A stretch of 64,000 nt of DNA from Pararhodonellum marinum (GCF_015354735.1 NZ_JACEFJ010000006.1:124001-188000); one strand, 5' to 3'. Shown: positions 1-9,119, counted from the stretch's first letter. The notes: generated by a model from the letters alone, not told the origin. Numbers and translations are program-made.

Positions 1-311
1 TCCGCTAGGATGATATTGGAAAAAATGGGCCCTTTTTTGACTTCAAAATCCCCGTTTTGCTGGTTATAAATCATGGTACCAATCAAATCCGAAGGCAAAA
101 GATCGGGAGTAAACTGAATCCTTTGGAAATCCAGGTGCAAGACTTGAGCCAAGGTATTGACCGTAAGCGTTTTGGCCAAACCCGGTACACCTTCAAGCAG
201 GATGTGTCCATTGGTAAACAGTCCGATCAACAGTCTGTTGACCATTTTATCCTGGCCTACTACGACCTTCTTCACTTCTTCTATGACCTGCTGAATTTTT
301 TCCTGATGCAT
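1..311 (-). CDS. MoxR-family AAA+ ATPase, N-terminal part (cut by window edge)
   Basis: The reverse strand from 311 reads MHQEKIQQVIEEVKKVVVGQ and continues open to base 1. Residues 16-20 (VVVGQ) and the Walker A GVPGLAKT at 41-48 are typical of MoxR ATPases, as is the FTPDLLPSDLIG stretch that follows. MoxR proteins are cytosolic chaperone-like ATPases, usually encoded beside DUF58 and BatA-E/von Willebrand factor A genes. The C-terminal two thirds, including Walker B, lie outside the window, so the operon partners cannot be seen. A BatD gene is present in this window but 19 kb away. A TAAATTTG box on the minus strand (362-369) is a candidate promoter. The family is clear; the specific role is unknown. 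Confidence 0.9.
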   Translation of the reverse strand, partial: MHQEKIQQVIEEVKKVVVGQDKMVNRLLIGLFTNGHILLEGVPGLAKTLTVNTLAQVLHLDFQRIQFTPDLLPSDLIGTMIYNQQNGDFEVKKGPIFSNIILA

Positions 312-456
312 GTTGGTTTAGATTTTTTCCTAGATTTACCGAAAAAGACCTTAGTCTATCTCAAATTTACTTTTAAAATTTCAATTGGGCTAAATTAGGA
401 CAAAAACCCTTTTAACCCAATTCAAGTCTTTACAAAAGTTGTGAAATAAATAACCC

Positions 457-1113
457 TTATTTCCTTTTCTTAACGGCAGGCCTCCTAAAAGATTTTTTAG
501 TTCCTCTCTTTTCTCTTATTTGGGCACTATTGGGGTCTATGTTCAAAAGCTGGTAAACAGTTTGTTGCTCAAATTCCCTGAACTCCCCCACGGCATACCC
601 TTTGATATCCAATTTTTCCATAGACCATCTGACCAATCTCAGGGTTGGAAACCCAACTGCTGCCGTCATTTTTCGCACCTGTCTGTTTTTACCTTCAGTC
701 AAGGTCAATCTGATCCAGCTATCCGGAATATTTTTACGGTAGCGAATGGGGGGATTACGGTCCGGCAAATCTGGATCCATGGTACATAAATCTGCCTTAG
801 CCGGTCGGGTGTGGTACATTTTTCCTTCCACTTGGATTTCAACCCCCTGCTCCAACTGCTCAAGGGCCTGCCTAGTGGGAATGCCTTCGACCTGAGCCAA
901 ATAAGTCCGGCTATGGGCAAAACGGGGATTGAGCAGATAATGGTTCAGCGGCTTGTCATCGGTGAGCAAAAGAAGGCCTTCACTGTCTTTGTCCAACCTT
1001 CCAACCGGATAGACAGATTCCGGAAAATCCCCAAGAGATCTGAGGGTCTCGCCATCACCGGAAAACTGGCTCAGTACACCAAAAGGCTTAAATAAAACAA
1101 AGTACCTAGGCAT
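457..1113 (-). CDS. RsuA/RluE-type rRNA pseudouridine synthase
   Basis: Converts a uridine in rRNA to pseudouridine (family knowledge). The protein starts MPRYFVLFKPFGVLSQFSGD and has the signature GRLDKDSEGLLLLTDD with the catalytic Asp, followed by KTYLAQVEG-like and GKNRQVRKM segments; its length (218 aa) suits the small RluE/RsuA class without an S4 domain. The frame is open upstream to 1191, but the start at 1113 matches the family N-terminus. A TACCTTTG box at 1117-1124 ends 3 nt before this ATG, so an upstream start at 1128 would lie at or before the predicted transcript start. The C-terminus is very basic (RRPAVKKRK). The target, 23S U2457-like (RluE) or 16S (RsuA), cannot be decided. 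Confidence 0.88.
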   Translation of the reverse strand: MPRYFVLFKPFGVLSQFSGDGETLRSLGDFPESVYPVGRLDKDSEGLLLLTDDKPLNHYLLNPRFAHSRTYLAQVEGIPTRQALEQLEQGVEIQVEGKMYHTRPAKADLCTMDPDLPDRNPPIRYRKNIPDSWIRLTLTEGKNRQVRKMTAAVGFPTLRLVRWSMEKLDIKGYAVGEFREFEQQTVYQLLNIDPNSAQIREKRGTKKSFRRPAVKKRK

Positions 1114-1116
1114 GCC

Positions 1117-1124
1117 CAAAGGTA
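1117..1124 (-). promoter_or_regulatory. Candidate -7 box TACCTTTG, 3 nt before the pseudouridine synthase ATG
   Basis: On the minus strand the bases just before the ATG at 1113 read TACCTTTG-GGC-ATG. This fits the Bacteroidota -7 consensus TAnnTTTG and would put transcription start at the start codon. A CTTG on the minus strand (1146-1149), 21 nt upstream, could act as the -33 element. The box also lies inside the longer open frame, so chance is possible. Confidence 0.4.
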
Positions 1125-1227
1125 ACATACGGCCCGGTAAGACCACAAGGAAAGGGAATAAATTAGTAAATCCATTGAAAAAATAAAGCAATTGGGATTA
1201 TCTTAGAATTCAAAAAATAGGTAAACC

Positions 1228-1839
1228 ATGTCTTCCCACCACTTTGTCAAAGAACAGCAGGAACCTGCCCTTTTGGTTTTGGACACGGAAGGGATTGGTT
1301 TTGAAAAAGTGGGGGCACTGTTGGAATGGGTACCTACGGTTTTGGTGGCTGAAAATGCCTTGGAAACTGTGCAGGCCTGGGGCATCAAGATTGATGTGAT
1401 TTTGGCTCCTCAAGATTTTCAATCAACCCACCTCCAACTTTTGGAAGAGCAGTATCCTGTTCGATTTCTTACCGTCACGGAGAACAGATTTTTAGAAGAA
1501 GGCTTGCACTATCTGCTGGCTTCAAAACACCATGCGGTAAACCTTGTGGGTTATGATCACCAAAAAACCCCTGAGTTGTCTGATTTTTTGCCTCTGATGG
1601 ATTTGGTGTTTTTTGACGGTCCAATGCGCTATTTCCCAGCGAAAAACGGACAAATCAAAAAGTGGTTTCCCAAAGGAAGCATTCAACTCCATGCACCGGA
1701 AAACAGCCTGATAGAAATCAAATCACCGGATCAATCCCAGGTGATCCAAATCCAACACGCCACCTTTATCGATCTGGAAGAAGGTCATCATATCCTAACC
1801 TGTCAGGTTCCGTTTTGGGTAGGAGAATTTTTAGAATAA
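1228..1839 (+). CDS. Possible thiamine pyrophosphokinase-like protein
   Basis: A 203-aa cytosolic protein starting MSSHHFVKEQQEPALLVLDT. The layout resembles the Rossmann-like N-domain of thiamine pyrophosphokinase: a strand of hydrophobic residues, then LEWVPTVLVAENALETVQAW, then GIKIDVILAPQDF where TPK has its GDxDS motif. That acidic motif is not intact here (APQDF), so catalytic activity is uncertain. The second half (KNGQIKKWFPKGSIQLHAPE, about 137-156) could be the beta-sandwich domain. I recall similar Cyclobacteriaceae proteins being labelled thiamine pyrophosphokinase, but I cannot check this here. The gene is monocistronic and no riboswitch was seen upstream. Treat as a conserved protein of uncertain function. 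Confidence 0.5.
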   Translation: MSSHHFVKEQQEPALLVLDTEGIGFEKVGALLEWVPTVLVAENALETVQAWGIKIDVILAPQDFQSTHLQLLEEQYPVRFLTVTENRFLEEGLHYLLASKHHAVNLVGYDHQKTPELSDFLPLMDLVFFDGPMRYFPAKNGQIKKWFPKGSIQLHAPENSLIEIKSPDQSQVIQIQHATFIDLEEGHHILTCQVPFWVGEFLE

Positions 1840-2009
1840 ACCTAAAAACTTGCACCCCTTTCCGGTTGACTGAATGTCGATCAAGTTGCAGGTGTATTTT
1901 TTTACCACATTACAAAGCCCACTTAGAGAACGTTTAAAATTTTTTACACCTCCAATCCAAGATTGGTTTGGCCTCCGTATATCCCTGCAAACCTTTAAAA
2001 GACAATTTT

Positions 2010-2573
2010 ATGAAAACGATTCAATTATTTAAGTTGGCCCTAGTGGCTTTATTGATCACGGCAGCCACACAGGTGAATGCCCAAATGGAAAAAACCGTAG
2101 AAGTGGGAGGAGCTCCCATGTATCCATCTAAAAACATCGTGGAAAATGCGGTCAATTCCGCTGACCATACCACCTTGGTGGCAGCCGTGAAGGCAGCTGG
2201 ACTGGTGGAAACACTTATGGGTGAAGGCCCTTTTACTGTATTTGCCCCGACCAATGCGGCATTTGAAAAGCTACCTGAAGGTACTTTAGAAACTTTATTG
2301 AAGCCAGAAAACAAAAACACATTGACAGGCATTCTTACCTACCATGTGGTCGCAGGTAAGTTAGGCTCCAAAGAAATTGCTGCCGCTATCGAAAAAGGTG
2401 ATGGAAAAGCCAGTTTCACCACTGTACAGGGCGGAACGATCACGGCTTGGATGAAAGGTAAAGACCTTTACATCACAGATGAAAACGGAGGAAAATCCAA
2501 AGTGACCATCGCAGATGTATTTCAATCCAATGGGGTCATCCACGAAGTGGATACGGTCATCTTACCCAAATGA
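2010..2573 (+). CDS. Secreted fasciclin (FAS1) domain protein
   Basis: The start at 2010 gives a clean signal peptide (MKTIQLFKLALVALLITAAT ending VNAQ). One FAS1 domain follows at about 50-185, with the H1-like motif GPFTVFAPTNAAFEKLP, TYHVVAGKL and the closing NGVIHEVDTVILPK. FAS1 domains mediate adhesion or carbohydrate binding at the cell surface (family knowledge); the partner is unknown. An upstream ATG at 1968 is in frame but would spoil the signal peptide. An inverted repeat CCAATC-caa-GATTGG (1952-1966) lies about 45 nt upstream and might be regulatory. A strong hairpin terminator follows at once. Confidence 0.9.
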   Translation: MKTIQLFKLALVALLITAATQVNAQMEKTVEVGGAPMYPSKNIVENAVNSADHTTLVAAVKAAGLVETLMGEGPFTVFAPTNAAFEKLPEGTLETLLKPENKNTLTGILTYHVVAGKLGSKEIAAAIEKGDGKASFTTVQGGTITAWMKGKDLYITDENGGKSKVTIADVFQSNGVIHEVDTVILPK

Positions 2574-2598
2574 TTTTTTGATTCCTGCGTTTAGTTCA

Positions 2599-2635
2599 AC
2601 AGAGGCTTTCCATACTGAAAGTCTCTGTTTTTTTA
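2599..2635. terminator. Bidirectional Rho-independent terminator between the fasciclin and TonB-family genes
   Basis: ACAGAGGCTTTC (2599-2610), loop CATACT, GAAAGTCTCTGT (2617-2628): a 12-bp stem with one G-U pair followed by a run of T on the plus strand. It lies between convergent genes and its T run touches the stop codon of the minus-strand gene (2633-2635). Confidence 0.85.
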
Positions 2636-5521
2636 CCATGATCTTCCTCCAGCAGGTCGCATTCTTTGCCATGGGTTTTCCGGTTCTTCTTCTTTCTTAA
2701 AATTGCCCAGGATGTAGGTAAATGAAAGCATGGCATATCGAGTCAAGACATTGGTGAATACATCAGTGACTCCCACATCGGTGACAGTCCTTGAAATGCT
2801 GTTGTTTTGATTGAGTAGATCAAAAACCATCAGTTTGAGTTCTCCTTTGTTGTTTTTCAAAAAGCGGTAACCTGCTTCCACATTGTAAAGCCATACAGAC
2901 TGATCCAAGCCTTCAGAAAGGCCTCTATACAGGGAATTGCTCACCCCATTTCCGATAAAGGCTTTTCCATCATTTGGAGAGTAGTAAAACCTAATGTTGG
3001 AAGTTTGAATGTAGTAGTTGTTGTCAAGGTTGGTTTGCAAACTGCTATTGACAATGGTATAAACGCCTGTGGTAGATAAGGTGAAATCGATGTTTTTGTT
3101 GATGTTGCTGCTCAGTGTAAATCCTTGGCTTAGTCCGATGTTGTCATTGAAGTTTTTTTCATTGTTGACCAGGCCTGGATTTCTTGCGAAACTTATACTG
3201 GAATTCAAGTTGAACTGGGATTTTATTTTGGTAATCGGAGCTCCATAGGTCATAAACATCCTGGAATTGAAATTACCGCTTAAGTTGATGGGCTGGGAAA
3301 GCTGACCTCCGGTAGGTAAGAAGATGTTTCCGTTCAATACAGTGTCTTGAAGGGCGATAAAGGTGCTGTTACCGATAAAATCCTCTGTTAAAGAGGCCAT
3401 GATAAACATAAAAAAGGTCCGTGATTTCTCCAAATTAACCTTGGCAATGTTGGCAAAAACCATGTGATTGAAACTTTGACCTAAATCAGGATTTCCTACC
3501 GACAAGTTCAATGGATTATTGTTATTGATGACATTTTGCAACTGATCCACCGATGGTTCATTGGTCATGGTTCTGTATCGGAACCTGTAGCTTGTGCCTG
3601 TTTCCCTGTTTCTGTAGGATATATTCGCAGTGGGCAGAATATTGTGGAAGGTTCTGTCAAATTCTTCTTCTGTTGGAAAAATTACCCTGCTGTCCAGGGC
3701 AGCATTTTGGTAATCCAAGTTTAGGTTGATATTCCAGTTGTTTTTGTTGAGCCGATATCCAGTCCCTAATCGCTGGGTGATGAAGGTGTTGTCAAATTGG
3801 TTGCTGAGTGCGGTATCCAAAACCATGATTCCCTGCTCGGCAGCCAACTGAAATGTTTTTTGATCTGAGGTAGTTTTGTTGTTACCGATCTGATAACTCA
3901 AAGTACCAATCGCATTTTCCCCCAATGGCTCTGTGTAGGTCACATTGGCCCTATAATTGAACCCATCTGCTAGTCCAAAAGACTCTTGAATGATGGTATC
4001 CGCCACATTTCTGACATAGTCCCTGTTGGCTGCCAAAAGGTCTGTAAATTGGTCTCTTTGATTAAAGGCTGTGAAAAGCGTGGAAGTGATGGTCCTTCCT
4101 TTTTTGTCAAAGCGGTAGGTGTATAATATATTATTTGATAGGTTGAAAGCTGCGGTGGTGCCATCAGAAATGGACCTCAAGGCACTCAGGGAATCCAAAT
4201 TAGCATTCAGGTTCAAGGCATCTGTATCGGTAAAACTGGCGTTGTTTTGAAAGTTGATGTTTGGGGTGATGATGATGGAATTCTTATCATTGATGTCGTA
4301 TTCCAATCGGCCATTGATCCGATGGTTTTGGTTTTCCACTGCACTGATTCTGTTTTCAAGGTAAAACTGCCTCAAATCTTCGCCGATGATCGTTTCCCTG
4401 TTGGTCAATTGACGCAGGCTGTTTACTGAGCTGTTGTAAAAGTAACTGCCAGTAAAATTGATCTTTTTTCCCCATCGGTCACTGTAATTCAGTCCGACCG
4501 AATTGGTGGTGATGATGCCTAGGTCTTGTCCCACGAGAAAGTTGTTTCCACCCCCACCGGGTCCTCCTCCACCGGGTCTACCTCCACCACCGGGACGTCC
4601 TCCTCCTCCTCCAAATCCACCTCTACCTCCCCCTGCTGCGGCCCCTACGCCGATAAGGTCTTGGGAGGAAAAATTTTGTTGGTTGATGTTATTGAAAAGC
4701 CCTATGATGGAGATTCTTCTGTCACCTTTAAAGAAATTCAGGTTGCCCCCAGCGGAGTAAGTGTTTTGGGTTCCATAACCTGCATACAAGCGACCAAACT
4801 GTCCATTTCTTTTGTCATCCTTTAGGATGATATTGATCGTCTTGGCGTAGTTTCCATCATCAAAACCAGTTAATCTGGATTGGTCCGTCCTCTGATCCAG
4901 GATTTCCACTCTATCTATTGCATCTGCCGGCAAGTTGGCTAGGGCAAGGGATGGGTCACTTCCAAAAAATTCACGACCATCCACCAATACTTTTTGAACC
5001 TGTTCGCCTTGGGCTTGAATAGCACCATCCTGAAAGGTAATCCCCGGTATTTTTCGGATTAGGTCTCCGGCAACAGCATTTTCCTGGGTTTTGAAAGCGT
5101 TCGCATTGAATGAAGTGGTATCGCCTTTCATTTCTCCCACCGGAACCTGCCCTTCAATGGTGACTTCACCCAGCAATTTACTGTCTTCCACCAATACCAA
5201 ATCTCCTACAATAAGTCCATCACCCCTGTTATGGGTTCTTCTGATTCTTTGGTAACCCAAAAAGGAAATTTCCAGAATGACAGTGGGAATATCTGGTCTG
5301 AGGATTTCAAAAGCTCCATTGGCACCGGAAACGGTGGATACCAGAATCGAGTCTGCCAGGGTCTTGATCAGCACATTGGCACCGATCATGCCTTCCTGTG
5401 ATTCCTCTACAACAACCCTTCCTGAGATTTTCCGCTCTTGCCCCCGTTGCTGGGCAGTTACTAGAAAAGAAAAAAAAGCCAAAAACAGGCTTAAAATAAT
5501 TTTTAAAGTAGAAATCTTCAT
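2633..5521 (-). CDS. TonB-dependent-receptor-like outer membrane beta-barrel protein
   Basis: A 962-aa protein with signal peptide (MKISTLKIILSLFLAFFSFL, cut near TAQQ), a carboxypeptidase-regulatory-like beta-sandwich at about 30-115 (RKISGRVVVEESQEGMIGAN), a plug-like region at about 130-230 (VAGDLIRKIPGITFQDGAI, VLVDGREFFGSDPS), and a long C-terminal barrel of the 'outer membrane protein beta-barrel family'. Residues about 290-327 form an unusual glycine-rich stretch (repeats of GGGRPGGGG). No SusD partner is adjacent, which argues against a classical glycan uptake pair. The substrate is unknown. The C-terminus does not end in a canonical barrel-closing F/W-rich strand but in RPAGGRSW. Family assignment is firm, function is not. 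Confidence 0.9.
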   Translation of the reverse strand: MKISTLKIILSLFLAFFSFLVTAQQRGQERKISGRVVVEESQEGMIGANVLIKTLADSILVSTVSGANGAFEILRPDIPTVILEISFLGYQRIRRTHNRGDGLIVGDLVLVEDSKLLGEVTIEGQVPVGEMKGDTTSFNANAFKTQENAVAGDLIRKIPGITFQDGAIQAQGEQVQKVLVDGREFFGSDPSLALANLPADAIDRVEILDQRTDQSRLTGFDDGNYAKTINIILKDDKRNGQFGRLYAGYGTQNTYSAGGNLNFFKGDRRISIIGLFNNINQQNFSSQDLIGVGAAAGGGRGGFGGGGGRPGGGGRPGGGGPGGGGNNFLVGQDLGIITTNSVGLNYSDRWGKKINFTGSYFYNSSVNSLRQLTNRETIIGEDLRQFYLENRISAVENQNHRINGRLEYDINDKNSIIITPNINFQNNASFTDTDALNLNANLDSLSALRSISDGTTAAFNLSNNILYTYRFDKKGRTITSTLFTAFNQRDQFTDLLAANRDYVRNVADTIIQESFGLADGFNYRANVTYTEPLGENAIGTLSYQIGNNKTTSDQKTFQLAAEQGIMVLDTALSNQFDNTFITQRLGTGYRLNKNNWNINLNLDYQNAALDSRVIFPTEEEFDRTFHNILPTANISYRNRETGTSYRFRYRTMTNEPSVDQLQNVINNNNPLNLSVGNPDLGQSFNHMVFANIAKVNLEKSRTFFMFIMASLTEDFIGNSTFIALQDTVLNGNIFLPTGGQLSQPINLSGNFNSRMFMTYGAPITKIKSQFNLNSSISFARNPGLVNNEKNFNDNIGLSQGFTLSSNINKNIDFTLSTTGVYTIVNSSLQTNLDNNYYIQTSNIRFYYSPNDGKAFIGNGVSNSLYRGLSEGLDQSVWLYNVEAGYRFLKNNKGELKLMVFDLLNQNNSISRTVTDVGVTDVFTNVLTRYAMLSFTYILGNFKKEEEPENPWQRMRPAGGRSW

Positions 5522-5663
5522 GCCATCCTGATTGAATACCCCCTTTAGACTTTACCCTATCAATAAAGTTTAATGCTGTTTTGAGCAAAGTTTTAAAAGG
5601 AAATATAAAGTTTTAGATGGTTATTTTCGGTGTTAAAAAAACAAGATCTTATTAATGGTATTT

Positions 5664-5999
5664 CTAAATTTTATCCATGATTTCTTGGTACTGGATTCCC
5701 AAGTGACTGGTATTATATACCGCCTTACCTCCTTTGATTAGGATAACCTGCGGGGATTCATGAAAAACCTGAAACTCCTGTGCCACCTGATCAGAAATTT
5801 CCCTGAACCTGATCAAATCAAGGAAAAAGGGTTGGATCTTATGGGCATCATCATCCTTCCAATTTCTCTTGAGCCTATTCCAGGCCATGCTACTGATGGA
5901 ACATCGGGTGGAGTGCTTGAATATCAAGACAGGCTTCTCCTGACTGAGCAACTTTAATTCAGTAATTTGATCCAAACGATCCAAGGTATTCCAACTCAT
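5664..5999 (-). CDS. ytxJ: Bacillithiol-system redox-active protein YtxJ
   Basis: From the ATG at 5999 this is 111 aa, MSWNTLDRLDQITELKLLSQ, with the thioredoxin-like core VLIFKHSTRCSISSMA and a single active Cys at residue 33, as expected for YtxJ, a monothiol bacilliredoxin-like protein. FHESPQVILIKGGKAVYNTS supplies the cis-Pro (SPQ) segment. The frame is open upstream to 6098, but the extra 33 residues do not resemble the family and start in the AT-rich gap. Presence suggests the organism makes bacillithiol (inference from family role). The gene is single, divergent from the DUF4403 gene. Confidence 0.88.
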   Translation of the reverse strand: MSWNTLDRLDQITELKLLSQEKPVLIFKHSTRCSISSMAWNRLKRNWKDDDAHKIQPFFLDLIRFREISDQVAQEFQVFHESPQVILIKGGKAVYNTSHLGIQYQEIMDKI

Positions 6000-6165
6000 T
6001 TCTACTTGTTTAAATAATCCAACTAATAACCTAGACTTGATCTCTAAAGTTTCAACAAGAAAAGATTTTTTCACCAAAATTAACCCTCCTTTCACCAAAC
6101 AAATCCCAAATTTCCACCATTTATCCCCTACGATTCGTTAACCTTGTAAATTAATCACTTTACCC

Positions 6166-7554
6166 ATGAGACGCATTCAGTTTCTGATCCTTCTGATCCT
6201 TGCACTTTCCGCATGTAAGAAAATAAATCCCGAGAAGCCAAAGTACAGTGGTGATCCCATCAGTTTGCCCAAAGCTACTTCCAGGGTCAATGTGGCCCTT
6301 GATATCCCCTTGATCTACATTCAGGACAATTTGAACAGAGAACTTAGCGAACAGCTCTTTGAAGGTCAAAGCCTTCCATTTGGCAATGGCTTGAGTTCTG
6401 ACCTAAGCGTAAAAAGGACAGGTGAGGTTTCTCTTTCTGCCAAAAACAACCAACTTCTGATCAAAATGCCTTTGGATTTGAAAGGCATTTTAAAAGTGGA
6501 GAAAAAAGTGTTTGGTCAGCTGATCAGTACCAATATTCCCTTTGATGAGCAACTGATTCCTGAAATCAGTTTTGAGCCAGAAATCGGTAAAAATTGGGAT
6601 CTTTCCCTTAAAAATCTGGAAATCGTAAGTTGGGGACGGTCCATGAAATACAACCTTTTGGGATATGAAATTGATCTCGATCCTTTGATCAGAGGGCAAT
6701 TACAGAAAATCCTAAACAAGGAAATCCTATCAGGTAACTTAAACAGGCTCAGCTTCAAGCATTTTATGGAAGAAACCTGGGAAGTATATGGAGAACCTTA
6801 CAAAGTGGATCAGGAAGGAATCGAAGCCTATGTGTATACTATCCCTCAGAAAATCAAGGTAAAAGAGGTCATCACCAACGATCAGCATATCCGACTTTAC
6901 ATTGGTTTGGAAGGAGAAGTTTTTACCCAAATCGGCTCCAAACCGGATATCAAACCAAGCCCTCTTCCCAACTTATTTTTCAATGACATGGAGGATAGCT
7001 TTGTGGATGTGGTGTTGCCCTTGCGCCTGTCTTACAAAGACCTGGACAGGTATTTAAATGACAATTTTAAGGGTAAGGTATTTGCATTGGACAAATCGAC
7101 CAAATTGATCCCAGGCACCTTTGAATCCCAAAGTTTTGGAGACAGGGCTCTGGTCAAAATGGGTTTTAGGGCCATCAGAAAGGACAAAAAAGACATCAGT
7201 GGGGACATATTCCTGGTCGGCAAGCCCCAGTTTGACCATGAGATGGAGGCCATATACTTTGAGGACATAGATTTTGACCTCAACAGCAAAAACTTATTGG
7301 CCTCTACTGCAAGTTGGATGAAGCAGGGGCAGGTCCTCAACCAAATCAGAAAAATGTCTGTTTATCCTATTGGCGGGCTGCTAAGGGATTCACGCAGGGA
7401 GTTGCAGAAGCTGGGCTATTTCGAAACAGACTATGCCTCTTTCAGGTTGATGAACCCGGATCTGGAAGTAGAGGATATCTACACAACAGAGGAAGACATT
7501 CGGATCTACCTGCGATCCACGGGACAGCTTGATGTCAGGCTCAAGCAATTCTGA
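6166..7554 (+). CDS. DUF4403 family lipoprotein
   Basis: A 462-aa protein with a lipoprotein signal peptide (MRRIQFLILLILALSACKK, lipobox LSAC with Cys17), so it is probably anchored to a membrane on the periplasmic side. The rest matches the DUF4403 layout: repeated beta-rich halves, each with SRVNVALDIPLIYIQDNLNR- or LPLRLSYKDLDRYLNDNF-like motifs. The two halves look related to each other and may be lipid-binding-like domains; that is inference. The stop is 2 nt before the SDR start, so the two are very likely co-transcribed. Function unknown. Confidence 0.88.
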   Translation: MRRIQFLILLILALSACKKINPEKPKYSGDPISLPKATSRVNVALDIPLIYIQDNLNRELSEQLFEGQSLPFGNGLSSDLSVKRTGEVSLSAKNNQLLIKMPLDLKGILKVEKKVFGQLISTNIPFDEQLIPEISFEPEIGKNWDLSLKNLEIVSWGRSMKYNLLGYEIDLDPLIRGQLQKILNKEILSGNLNRLSFKHFMEETWEVYGEPYKVDQEGIEAYVYTIPQKIKVKEVITNDQHIRLYIGLEGEVFTQIGSKPDIKPSPLPNLFFNDMEDSFVDVVLPLRLSYKDLDRYLNDNFKGKVFALDKSTKLIPGTFESQSFGDRALVKMGFRAIRKDKKDISGDIFLVGKPQFDHEMEAIYFEDIDFDLNSKNLLASTASWMKQGQVLNQIRKMSVYPIGGLLRDSRRELQKLGYFETDYASFRLMNPDLEVEDIYTTEEDIRIYLRSTGQLDVRLKQF

Positions 7555-7556
7555 AT

Positions 7557-8318
7557 ATGAAACTACACAACCAAACATTTATCATTACAGGAGCCAGCAG
7601 TGGCATGGGAAAGGCAATTGCCCTTGAGTTTGCCCACCAAGGTGCTCATCTCGTGCTCAGTGGGCGAAGCGAGGAAAAAGGAAATGAACTTGTCTCGGCC
7701 ATTCAGAAAAGAGGAGGACATTCCTTCTATTTTCCAGGAAATGTAAATGATCCGGATTACAATAAATTGCTTGTTATGGAAGCAGAAAAGAAATTCGGAA
7801 AACTGGATGGTGTGGTCTGTAATGCCGGTATGCTGGGCTTGGGGAAACTGACGGTATTGGACAAAGAAACATGGAGAGAAACCTTTGGGACCAATGTGGA
7901 TGCGGCATTTTTTCTACTGAGGCAAGCCTTGCCGGTCATGGAGAAAAATACTCGTGGTGTGGTCATCCTCAATGCCTCCATTGCTGCATTCAAATCCTTT
8001 CCCGAGCATCCTGCTTATTGCGCCTCTAAAGCTGCCTTAGTGGCTTTGGGAAAACAACTTGCCTTGGACTATGCCCCACATATAAGGGTCAACAGCATCT
8101 GCCCCGGGCCAGTGGATACCCCACTGCTGCATGACTCAGCAGTAGCTTTTCCTGAACCGGATAAAGCCCTCGAAAATGCAGAAAAGGCCACTTTATTGAA
8201 AAGATTGGGTCAACCCCAAGATGTTGCCAAATTGGCGCTTTTCCTGGCCTCCGAAGATGCCTCATGGATCACAGGGTCTGTCTTTACGATAGATGGGGGT
8301 ATTATGGCAAGAAGCTAA
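7557..8318 (+). CDS. Short-chain dehydrogenase/reductase (classical SDR)
   Basis: A 253-aa NAD(P)-dependent oxidoreductase. Visible motifs: the cofactor-binding TGASSGMG at 11-18, NAG (VVCNAGMLG) near 88, the catalytic Ser in ILNASIAAF, and YxxxK as Tyr154-Lys158 (AYCASKAAL), then ICPGPVDTPL and the closing SWITGSVFTIDGG. Arg at the end of the second strand (SGRSEEK) hints at NADP preference. Coupled to the DUF4403 gene with a 2-nt gap. Substrate unknown; FabG-like activity cannot be excluded but there is no fatty-acid gene nearby. Confidence 0.92.
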   Translation: MKLHNQTFIITGASSGMGKAIALEFAHQGAHLVLSGRSEEKGNELVSAIQKRGGHSFYFPGNVNDPDYNKLLVMEAEKKFGKLDGVVCNAGMLGLGKLTVLDKETWRETFGTNVDAAFFLLRQALPVMEKNTRGVVILNASIAAFKSFPEHPAYCASKAALVALGKQLALDYAPHIRVNSICPGPVDTPLLHDSAVAFPEPDKALENAEKATLLKRLGQPQDVAKLALFLASEDASWITGSVFTIDGGIMARS

Positions 8319-8361
8319 ATTTTCAGCTTCTGCCACAAGGATTAAAATTGGCAGCAAGATT

Positions 8362-8388
8362 ATTCTCAATTCTGAAGTCTTTGAGAAT
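8362..8388 (+). terminator. Hairpin between convergent SDR and exonuclease genes
   Basis: ATTCTCAA (8362-8369), 11-nt loop, TTGAGAAT (8381-8388) followed by only a short T run. Position suggests a terminator for the SDR operon; the weak T tract lowers confidence. Confidence 0.4.
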
Positions 8389-8442
8389 TTTACTTCAAGT
8401 ACAAGAATGAAGGCCAAACCTTTCATCATCTACCCAAATTGT

Positions 8443-9117
8443 TTATCGCATCAATGCCTCAAAGTCCCTGATTCCTTTGCTTTCAGCCAATTTAAGAAGC
8501 TTGAGCAACAACTGGGCGGTCAGAAAAGCATCTCCAGGGGCAGTGTGCCTATCATCCAAAGGTATTTGGTATCGCATGCATATCGAATCCAAGCTGTATT
8601 CATTTGGCTTTGCCCCTCGGATATCATAATGGGGTCCTTTTTCCAGTCTTACAGCAAGGTTTAAGGTATCCAATATGGGATTTTGGAGTCGGCTTAAACC
8701 AAATGGTTTAAAGGTCTTTTCCAACATGGCCACATCAAATCCGATGTGGTGCCCCACCACGATCGAATTGCCCAAATACTGCAAAACATCCCTACCAAAA
8801 TCCCTTATAGGATAAGTCTCATAATGATACAGGATTTCATGGACCTTAATGGCTTCCCTCCCTTTTTTCGGAGTGTCCAAATAATACTCAAGGGCACTTT
8901 CCACCTGTATGGCATAACCCCGCACCTTAACGGCTCCAAAGGATACAATAAAGTCTTCTGCTGGATTCAAACCTGTGGTCTCTGTATCCAACACCACAAA
9001 ATCAAGGTGCTCAATGGCTCTTATGTTTGGGATTCGCTTTTTAAAGCCCTTTTCATAGTCCGACACAAAAGCTGTCTTGGGTCCGATTTCCCGCCTCCAA
9101 AGGTTCCAAAAACCCAT
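8443..9117 (-). CDS. DEDDh 3'-5' exonuclease (DNA polymerase III epsilon-like)
   Basis: A 224-aa protein with the exonuclease I motif DTETTG (Asp44, Glu46), GHHIGFDVAML for Exo II and HTAPGDAFLTAQLLL for Exo III, so all DEDDh residues look intact. There is no polymerase or GIY-YIG domain. It follows the DUF294 gene with a 2-nt gap and is the last gene of the acetate block. In many proteobacteria the same epsilon-like exonuclease sits beside DUF294/CBS protein and acetyl-CoA synthetase (known neighbourhood); its role there is unexplained. It is too short and too divergent at the N-terminus to be the replicative proofreading subunit. Confidence 0.9.
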   Translation of the reverse strand: MGFWNLWRREIGPKTAFVSDYEKGFKKRIPNIRAIEHLDFVVLDTETTGLNPAEDFIVSFGAVKVRGYAIQVESALEYYLDTPKKGREAIKVHEILYHYETYPIRDFGRDVLQYLGNSIVVGHHIGFDVAMLEKTFKPFGLSRLQNPILDTLNLAVRLEKGPHYDIRGAKPNEYSLDSICMRYQIPLDDRHTAPGDAFLTAQLLLKLLKLAESKGIRDFEALMR

Positions 9118-9119
9118 GC

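Noticed and set aside
4503-4760. Proline-rich open frame on the plus strand
   Set aside because: Antisense of the glycine-rich stretch of the TonB-family gene; composition artefact.
5999-6098. Longer YtxJ start at 6098
   Set aside because: Extra residues do not match the family and start in the divergent gap.
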